This document shows, piece by piece, positions 48,563 to 57,900 of a stretch of DNA of 64,000 bases. Origin of the DNA: Hypericum androsaemum. Lineage: Eukaryota > Streptophyta > Magnoliopsida > Malpighiales > Hypericaceae. The notes under the pieces are model-generated. The model was given only the letters and a program-made list of their open reading frames with translations. It made no database searches and was not told the DNA's origin. Made by a program: the position numbers and the translations under genes. Positions within the stretch are counted from its first letter, which is position 1; every line of letters starts with the position of its first letter. The stretch lies in the NCBI GenBank assembly GCA_963995505.1, contig OZ023199.1, positions 7,931,906 to 7,995,905 on the forward strand, in the 5' to 3' direction.

Positions 48563-51500
48563 ATGGCCGATCCTAATGACACTCCAAGACCCGATATGAA
48601 CCAGAGATTCACTCAAATGGAGGCGGCAATTCAGGCCATCCTTACCCGCCTGGACAACCTCGCGGTGCAACCCCCTCCAGCTGAGGTACGTAATGAACAA
48701 AGAGAGGAAGAGGAGGATGTAGATTCTGATGCTACCCTTAATGTGAGAAGGGGAGGGAGAGTGTTGAGGGGACGAGGTAGAGGAGGTGGTAGACACGGTG
48801 ATCTAGGACGTGCTCCTGGAAGAGAAGTCTATAGGGAGGAATATGAGCGTGGAGGAGAATATAGAAGGGTGGATCGTCCATTCAAAATGAACATAGAGAA
48901 ATTCTATGGTGATGCGGACGTGGAAGGCTTTCTCAACTGGTTGGACTCGGTGGAAAAATATTTTGATTGCATGCAACTCACGGAAGAACAGAAGGTGAGC
49001 TACGTAGCCTTCAAGCTTGAGTCCGGAGCTGCCGTGTGGTGGAGGAAGGAACAAGAGTCTCGTAGGAGAAGAGGAGATCTACCAATCAGAGACTGGCCGA
49101 CCATGGAGCAAGCCTTGAGGGAGAGGTTTTTGCCAGTGGACTACCATCAGACCCTCTACAGTCAATTCCTTACGTGCACTCAAGGAAATCGTTCGGTGGA
49201 AGAGTACATGACTGAATTCATGAGGTTGGCGTCGAGGAACGATGTAGAAGAGAATGAGGATCAGATGATTGCATGGTTTGTTGAGGGCCTCAGTTATGAG
49301 ATCAAGAGCAAGATGGAGTTTGACACGTTTTTGTTTTTCAACGATGCGTGTGCCAAAGCCAGAAAGATCGGGGCTGCCTTGAAGAGGAAGAAAGCGCCCT
49401 CTATCCGTTTTTCAGGGCCTGGTCAGGCTTCCACCTATGAAAGGGGAGGTGTGGAAAGGAGCACACCCCAAGCTTCCGAGCCTAAACCCCCTCCTAGCAA
49501 GCCTGCCCCTGTGATTGCACAAAGAAAGGAAAAAGAGGTAGCCACAACCTCATCAATCCGATGTTTCAAATGCAATGAAATGGGCCACAAGTCTAGTGAT
49601 TGCCCTAAACGCAAGTTTACACAACTTTGCGAGAAGGAAGATTCGGATGAGGAGGAGGAAGGGGCGTATTTGTGTGCACCCGTGGACGAGGGTGATGAAG
49701 AGGAGGAGACCTCTGAAGGAGAAGAGTATTGCGGGGTCATACAGAAGGTAGCATTGACCGCAACCAAGAGAGATGATTCCCAACGTAATAACTTGTTTCG
49801 CACGAGTTGTCATGTTGGGAAAGTGGTGTGTGAAGTGATAATAGATGGAGGCAGCCAGGAGAACTTTGTGAGTAGCAAGACAGTGGAAAAGCTTGGCTTG
49901 AAGACCTCACCTCACCCCACTCCATATTCCATTGGATGGGTCAGATCCGGAGGTGGAATCAAGGTCAACTCGAGGTGCACTGTCCCAATCACAATTGGGA
50001 AGTATTCTGACCAAGTTGTATGTGATGTCCTTGAGATGGATGCATGCAACATTCTGTTAGGCAGACCTTGGGAGTTTGATAATAAGGTCGTGCATCGAGG
50101 CGAAGAGAACACGTACGAGGTCAGAAAAGGAGGAGAGAAGTTTACTTTGTTGCCGAAGAAGCCTAAGCACGTGAAGGGGCAAACCAATGCCATGCAGCTC
50201 GTATCTATGGTGACCTCTGTGCACGAGATGGTGAACTACACGCGAGAAGCAGGCTGTTTCCATGTGCTTATTATGACAAATCCTCCAGCCAAGGAAGATG
50301 AAGGCGTGGAGTCTCTCCCTGAAGTGGTGCTGGAGTTATTTGAGCTCTTTCCAGAGCTCGTGGATGAAAGCTTGCAAAAGGGGCTACCACCCTTGCGTGA
50401 CATCCAGCACCAAATTGACCTTATACCTGGCGCAACCCTTCCAAACTTGCCGCACTACCGGATGAGTCCGAAGGAGAACCAAATTATCCGAGAGCAAGTG
50501 CAAGAGTTACTGGACAAGGGCTATGTGCAAGAGAGCCTAAGTCCTTGTGGCGTGCCAGCTTTGCTCGTGCCAAAGAAAGATGGCACTTGGAGAATGTGCA
50601 TCGACAGCAGGGCGATCAACAAGATCACAATCGGGTACAGATTTCCCATCCCTCGCCTCGATGATATGCTGGACAACCTGAGTGGAGCCACCATATTCTC
50701 CAAGATTGATCTACGAAGCGGGTATCATCAGATCAGAATTCAGCCTGGTGATGAATGGAAGACCGCGTTTAAAACGCGAGATGGTTTGTATGAGTGGCTC
50801 GTGATGCCTTTCGGGCTCACTAATGCCCCAATCACGTTCATGAGGCTAATGCACCAAGTCCTGAAGCCTTTCCTAGACAAGTACGTGGTGGTTTATTTTG
50901 ATGACATCTTGGTGTATAGCAAGACCAAAGAAGACCACATGGTGCATTTGAAGGAAGTGTTCTCAACCTTGCGAGCAAATCAATTGTACGTGAACCTGAA
51001 GAAGTGTAGTTTTTGGAAGAGCCAACTTCTGTTTTTGGGGTTCCGGGTTGGAAAGGAAGGAGTCCATGTTGATCAGGCCAAGATAGAAGCAATACGCTCC
51101 TGGCCATCTCCTTTAAATGTGAGCCAGACCCGTAGCTTTCTTGGCTTGGCATCCTTCTACCGCCGGTTCATTCGGGATTTTAGCATGATTGCTGCCCCTC
51201 TCACGGCCCTATTGAAGAAGCAGACCCCCTTCGTTTAAGGAGAAGAAGCTGAGCATGCCTTTCAGACATTGAAGGAGAAGCTTAGCACCGCACCTGTGCT
51301 CGCACTCCCTGACTTTGCCAAGCTATTTGAAGTTGAGGTGGATGCATCCGGGCTTGGCATTGGGGCCGTGCTCTCGCAAGAGAAGAAACCTGTGGCTTTC
51401 TTCAGTGAGAAGCTTAGTGAAGCAAGATTGAAGTGGACGACGTACGAGAAAGAATTCTACGCTGTTTTCCGAGCTCTCAAGACGTGGGAGCACTACCTTG

Positions 51501-51570
51501 TTGGTAAGGAGTTCATTCTCTACTCAGATCACAAGGCTTTGAAGTTCTTGCATGACCAGTCTAGGCTAAA
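48563..51570 (+). pseudogene. Truncated gag-pol polyprotein, Ty3/gypsy, CRM-like
   Basis: From an ATG 159 bp after the primer site, one frame encodes in order: a gag capsid domain (about residues 105-275, with FLNWLDSVEKYF and AAVWW), a CCHC zinc knuckle (CFKCNEMGHKSSDC, about 334-347), an aspartic protease (IIDGGS, Asp about 428), and reverse transcriptase (PKKDGTWRMCID; active site YFDD at 778-781). A TAA at 51236-51238 replaces the tryptophan usual in the FxWGEE linker. The same frame then continues into RNase H ([31 protein letters not shown]) and is cut at 51570. Late RNase H, integrase and the 3' LTR are missing. The RT and linker resemble CRM chromoviruses. Gag and pol are fused in one frame. 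The copy cannot move on its own. Confidence 0.9.
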
Positions 51571-51601
51571 GGGTTGCCCGGGACTCGACCCCGGAACTAG
51601 T
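51571..51601 (-). pseudogene. trnK-UUU: 3' end of plastid trnK-UUU
   Basis: On the minus strand the 31 bases run from ACTAGTTCCGGGG to CCCGGGCAACCC. This is the T-arm and 3' acceptor strand of plastid tRNA-Lys(UUU), with one T-loop change (GTCGAGT for TTCGAGT). Nothing else of the tRNA, its intron or matK follows. It directly abuts the broken retrotransposon, so it marks the junction between nuclear repeat DNA and plastid-derived DNA. The bases GGG at the joint could be shared by both sides. Confidence 0.75.
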
Positions 51602-51984
51602 ATATCAATATGAAGATCTAAAAAAATCCAAATCGAAATCTTCATATCGAATAGGAATATGTTAAGATATTAACAACTTAATTAAAAAGTTAACAGTATT
51701 TAAGACTCTTTTCAGAGTCTAATGAGAATTACGATTGAGAATGACTATTAGAATGAATATTCGCTAGAATTAATATTAGAATCGTCTAGAATTCGAGTTT
51801 ATATGATTCAAAAAAGTTGACTATTCATTTATTATATTAATAATAATCAATAATGAGAATATTCATAATCAAGACTGATAAGTAGGCTCTTTAATCACCC
51901 CATTTGACTATTTGCCATTATTTCAATCAACTCAAATGAGATTCAAAATGACAAAAAAAGTAAGTGGACCTAACCCACGGGCTC
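51602..51984. other. A/T-rich spacer downstream of the accD-like frame
   Basis: This stretch is very A/T-rich, with repeated GAATATT and AGAATT words and no open frame of note. It corresponds to the 3' flank of the minus-strand accD-like gene. I do not recognise psaI or another plastid gene in it. Confidence 0.6.
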
Positions 51985-54900
51985 TCACTCTCCTTCGTCT
52001 TCTGAATCACTTGCTTTATGGAAAGGGATTTCCTCTTTATCTACATAAATGCAGATCCCTAGATCTCGACAATATGAATCAGCGACGGCCTCTAACTCCG
52101 CCTCCTTGTCAATGGGATCTTCCTTGTCAATGGGATCTTCAATGGCATCTTTAATGACATCTTTAATGACATACCAGAATTTTGTAATGTCTGCAATGCG
52201 AACGTCAAGGGGATCGTTAATGGAAACTAAAATGGTCTCTTTAAAGGCATGTTTAAGGACATCTAAGGAATCTTGACCGGGATCTTCAATGGCAGCTTTA
52301 AAGGCATCTTTAATGATATACCATAAATCTACAAGGTCTCCAATGGGATAGTGAATGGCAGCTTTAAGGGCATCTTCAACGCCATCTAAGGAATCTTGAC
52401 TGGGATCTTCAATGGCAGCTTTAACGGCAGCTTTAACGACATCCCAGGAATCTTCACTGCGAGCTTTAATGGCAGCTTTAAGGGTATCTTTAAGAGCATC
52501 TAAGGAATCTTGACCGGGATCTTCACTGAAAGCTTTAAGGGCTGCTTTAACGGGATCTGCAATGGGATCTTCAATGGCATCTTTTAAGCCATCCCCAGAA
52601 TCTTCACTGCGAGCTTTAATGGCAGCTTTAAGGGTATCTTTAAGAGCATCTAAGGAATCTTGACCGGGATCTTCACTGAAAGCTTTAAGGGCTGCTTTAA
52701 CGGGATCTGCAATGGGATCTTCAATGGCATCTTTTAAGCCATCCCCAGAATCTTCACTGCGAGCTTTAATGGCAGCTTTAAGGGTATCTTTAAGAGCATC
52801 TAAGGAATCTTGACCGGGATCTTCACTGAAAGCTTTAAGGGCTGCTTTAACGGGATCTGCAATGGGATCTTCAATGGCATCTTTTAAGCCATCCCCAGAA
52901 TCTTCACTGCGAGCTTTAATGGTAGCTTTAATGACATCTTTAATGACATACCAGAATTTTGTAATGTCTGCAATGCGAACGTCAAGGGGATCGTTAATGG
53001 AAACTAAAATGGTCTCTTTAAAGACATGTTTAAGGACATCTAAGGAATCTTGACCGGGATCTTCAATGGCAGCTTTAAAGGCATCTTTAATGATATACCA
53101 TAAATCTACAAGGTCTCCAATGGGATAGTGAATGGCAGCTTTAAGGGCATCTTCAACGCCATCTAAGGAATCTTGACTGGGATCTTCAATGGCAGCTTTA
53201 ACGGCAGCTTTAACGACATCCCAGGAATCTTCACTGCGAGCTTTAATGGCAGCTTTAAGGATATTTTTAAGAGCATCTAAGGAATCTTGACCGGGATCTT
53301 CACTGAAAGCTTTAAGGGCTGCTTTAACGGGATCTGCAATGGGATCTTCAATGGCAGCTTTAAAGGCATCTTTAATGAAATGCCAGAAATCTACAATGTC
53401 TTTAATGTCTTCAAAGGGATCGACAACGGGAAGGTCAATGGCATATTTAATGGCAAATTTAATGGCCAATTTCATTTTCTCTTTATTTTGAAGGACATAT
53501 AAGTAATCTGAACCGGGATCTTCAATGGCATTTATATCTTCAATGGCATCTATAACGGCATCTTGAATGACATACCAGAACTGTACATCTACATCGTAGG
53601 GAACGCGGTAAATGGCATCTGCAAAGGCAGCTTCAACGCGATCTAAGGAATCTTGGCCGGGATCTTCAATGGCAGCTTTAACGGCAGCTTTAACGACATC
53701 CCAGGAATATTCACTGCGAGCTTTAAAGGCAGCTTGAATGGCGTCTTTAAGGGCCTCTAAGGACTCTAGATCGAGATCTTCACGGAAAGCTTTAAAGGCT
53801 GCTTTAACGGGATCTGCAAAGGGATCTTCAATGGCAGCTTCAATGGCATCTTTAAGGACATCCAGGGGATCTGGAACGGGATTTTTAATGGCATCTAGTA
53901 AGCCATCCCAGGAATCTTCAATGCGAGCTGTAAAGGTACCTTTAAGGGTAAGGGCATTATCGAAGAAATCTTGATCGGGATCTTCACTGAAAGCTTTAAG
54001 GTCTGCTTTAACGGGATCTGCAAAGGGATCTTCAATGGCAGCTTCAATGGCATCTTTAATGAAATGCCAGAAATCTACAATGTCTTTAATGTCTTCAAAG
54101 GGATCGACAACGGGAAGGTCAATGACATATTTAATGGCCAATTTCATTTTCTCTTGAAGGACATATAAGTAATCTGAACCGGGATCTTCAATGGCATCTA
54201 TAACGGCATCTTGAATGACATACCAGAACTGTACATCTACATCGTAGGGAACGCGGTAAATGGCATCTGCAAAGGCAGCTTCAACGCGCTTTAAAGAATC
54301 TTGACCGGGATCTTCAATGGCAGCTTTAACGGCAGCTTTAACGACATCCCAGGGATCTTGAACGGGATTTTCAATGGCATCTTTTAAGCCATCCCCAGAA
54401 TCTTCACTGCGAGCTTTAATGGCAGCTTTAAGGGTATCTTTAAGAGCATCTAAGGAATCTTGACCGGGATCTTCACTGAAAGCTTTAAGGGCTGCTTTAA
54501 CGGGATCTGCAATGGGATCTTCAATGGCATCTTTTAAGCCATTCCCAGAATCTTCACTGCGAGCTTTAATGGCATCTTTAAGGGTATCTTTAAGAGCATC
54601 TAAGGAATCTTGACCGGGATCTTCACTGAAAGCTTTAAGGGCTGCTTTAACGGGATCTGCAATGGGATCTTCAATGGCATCTTTTAAGCCATCCCCAGAA
54701 TCTTCACTGCGAGCTTTAATGGCAGCTTTAAGGGTATCTTTAAGGGGATCTAAGGAATCTCGACCGGGATCTTCACTGAAAGCTTTAAGGTCTGCTTTAA
54801 CGGGATTTCCAATGAGATTTTCAATGGCAGCTTTAAAGGCATCTTTAATGAAATACCAGAAATCTACAATGTCTTCAAAGAGATCGACAACGGGAAGGTC

Positions 54901-57900
54901 AATGGTATATTTAATGGCAAATTTAATGGCCACTTTAATTTTATCTTGATTTAGAAGGACATATAAGGAATCTTCAATGGGATCTTCAATGGCATTTATA
55001 TCTTCAATGGCATCTATAACGGCATCGTGAATGGCATACCAGAACTGTACATCTACATTGTAGGGAACGCGGTAAATGGCATCTGCAAAGGCAGCTTCAA
55101 CGCGATCTAAGGAATCTTGGCCGGGATCTTCAATGGCAGCTTTAACGGCATCTTTAAGGACATCCCTGCGATGTTGAACGGATTTTTCGTAATCTGTAAA
55201 AACTTTTTTTGCGAGTTCCCAGGAAGCTACTGTGTCAATGCAATCTTCAAGGACAGCTTTAATGGCATAGTTAAAGCCATCTAAGGAATTTGGACCGGGA
55301 TTTTTAATGGCAGCTTTAAGGGTATCTTTAAGGGCATCTTTAAGGATATCCCTGCGATGTTGACCAGGATCTTTTTGGGGATCTTCAAAGTCATCGGGAT
55401 CTTCAAAGTCATCGGGATCTTCAAAGTCATCGGGATCTTCAAAGTCATCGGAATCTTCAATGGGAGCTTTAAGGGCATCTTTAACGACATACCAGAATTT
55501 TCCAATGTCTTTAATGGAAAGGGCAATGGTAGTATCGTCAATGCAATATTCCATGGCTTTTTTAATGTCATCTTTAAGGACATCTAAGGACTCTTGATCG
55601 AGATCTTTAATGACAGCTTTAAAGGCATTTTTAATGAAATGCCAGAAATCTACAATGTCTTCAAAGGGAGCGTCAAGGGCAGCTTTAAGGGCATCTTCAA
55701 CGCCATCGAAGGAATCTTCAATGGGAACATCAATGGCAACATTAACGGCCTTTTTAAGGCGATCCCAGGGATCTTCAATGGCATCTTTTAAGACATCTAA
55801 GGGATTTTCACTGCGAGCTTTAACGACATCCCGGGGATCTTTAGGGTCCTCTAACTCCGCCTCATTGTCACTGAGATCTTCAAGGAGAGCTTTAAGGGCA
55901 GCTTTAACGACATCCCGGGGATCTTTAGGGTCCTCTAACTCCGCCTTATTGTTACTGAGATCTTCACGGACAGCTTTAACGGCGTCTTTAAAGACATGTT
56001 TAACGACCTCTTTAACGACATCCTGGGGATCTTTAGGGTCCTCCTCTAACTCCGCCTCATTGTCACTGAGATCTTCAATGGCAGCTTCAATGGCAACTAT
56101 AAGGGCATCTTTAACGACATCGCAGGGATGTTTAGGGTCCTCTAACTCCGCCTCCTTGTCACTGAGATCTTCAAGGACAGCTTTAACGGCGTCTTTAAAG
56201 ACATGTTTAACGACCTCTTTTTTAACGCCATTTACGAAATCTGGATCGGGATCTTCATCTTCAATGGCAGCTTTAAGGGGATCTTTCAAGACAACTTTAA
56301 GGATATCTATACTGGCATTGAGAACGGCATCGAGGGAATGGGAATCTTTTATGTGACCATGTTCCAAGTCAGCTCTTTTAGCGACAGCGTTAAAGACAGC
56401 TGATAAATATGACAAGGGAGCATCGCTGACAGCTTTAAAGGCATTGTCAACATCGAAGGACTCTTGACCGGTATCTTCAATGGCAGCTTTAAGGGCATCT
56501 TTAAGGACATCCCAGCGATGTTGAACAGCTTTTTGGTAAAGATCTTTAAGGGCAGCTTTAACGAAATCCCAGCGATATTGAACGAATTCTTCGGAATCGG
56601 AATATGTCAAGTTAGCTTTAAGGATATTTATAACGACATTGACAACGGCATCGGTGGAAGGGGCAGATTCAATGGGACCATTTTCGAAGACAGCTTGTTG
56701 AAAGGCATTAGAAAGGACATCTGCGACAGTTTCGGAAGAAAATGAAGAGGGAATGAAATCTTTAGCTTTAAGGGCATCTGCAACGCGCTTTAAAGAATCT
56801 TGATCGGGATCTTCAAGGGCAGCTTTAAGGGCAGCTTTAACGCCATTCCAGGGACCTTTATAGCCACCGAAGCGATATTGAAAAACTTTTAGCCAGCCTT
56901 CGTCAATAGCTTTTTGGGCATGAGCTTCAAAGGCAGCTTTAAGGATATCTATAATGGCATCGAGAACAGCATCGGGGGAATGGAAATCTTTAATGAAACC
57001 TTTTTCCAAGACAACTTTTTGAACGGCACCATAAAGAACAGCTAAGGAATATGAAAAGGAAGCATCGCTGACAGCTTTAAAGGCCTCTCTCATGACATTC
57101 AAGGAATCTGGACCATGATCTTGAATGGCAGCTATAAGGGCACCTTTAACGCCATCCCAGGGATCTTTTTTGGCTGCTTTTTTAATGGCATCTTTAATGA
57201 AATGCCAGAAATCTACAAAGTCTTCAACGTTGTCTTCAAAGGGAGCGAAACTGGGAATGTCCATGCCCTCTTTAATGGCATCTTTAATGGCATCTTTAAG
57301 GACATCTAAGGAATCTGGACCGGGATCTTCAATGGCAGCTTTAACGGCATCTTTAATGATATACCCTAACTCGATATAGACCTTGTCGGGAGCATCTACA
57401 AAGGCATCTTCAACGCGATCTAAGGAATCTTGGCCGGGATCTTCAATGGCAGCTTTAACGGCAGCTTTAACGACATCCCAGCGATGTTGAACGGATTTTT
57501 TGAAATCTGTAGACTGTTTATTGAAGTCTTTTTGGTAGGCAATCATATCTGCAAGAACAGATTTAATGGCATCTTTTAAGCCAGCTAAGGAATCTGGACC
57601 GGGATCTTTAATGGCAGCTTTAAGGGTATCTTTAAGGGCATCTTTAAGGATATCCCTGCGATGTTGACCGGGATTTTTTTGGGAATCTTTAACTTTAAAG
57701 TAACCTACATTTAAAAAGTTCTTTAAGGAATACATGTAAGGGGGGTCAAAGTGAGGGACCTCGGAAAAGTAATCGTCAATGCGATTTTGAACGGTATCTG
57801 AAACGAAATACGAAACGCCATCCCAGAATTTTCCAATGTCTTTAATGAAAAGGGCACTGGTAGTAGGGTCAATGCAATATTTCATGGTATTATTCATGGG

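Noticed and set aside
49435..50263. Minus-strand open frames opposite gag-pol
   Set aside because: They are shadows of the clearly supported plus-strand polyprotein.
51571..51601. A complete trnK gene
   Set aside because: Only the T-arm and 3' acceptor strand are present. The sequence diverges from trnK immediately after.
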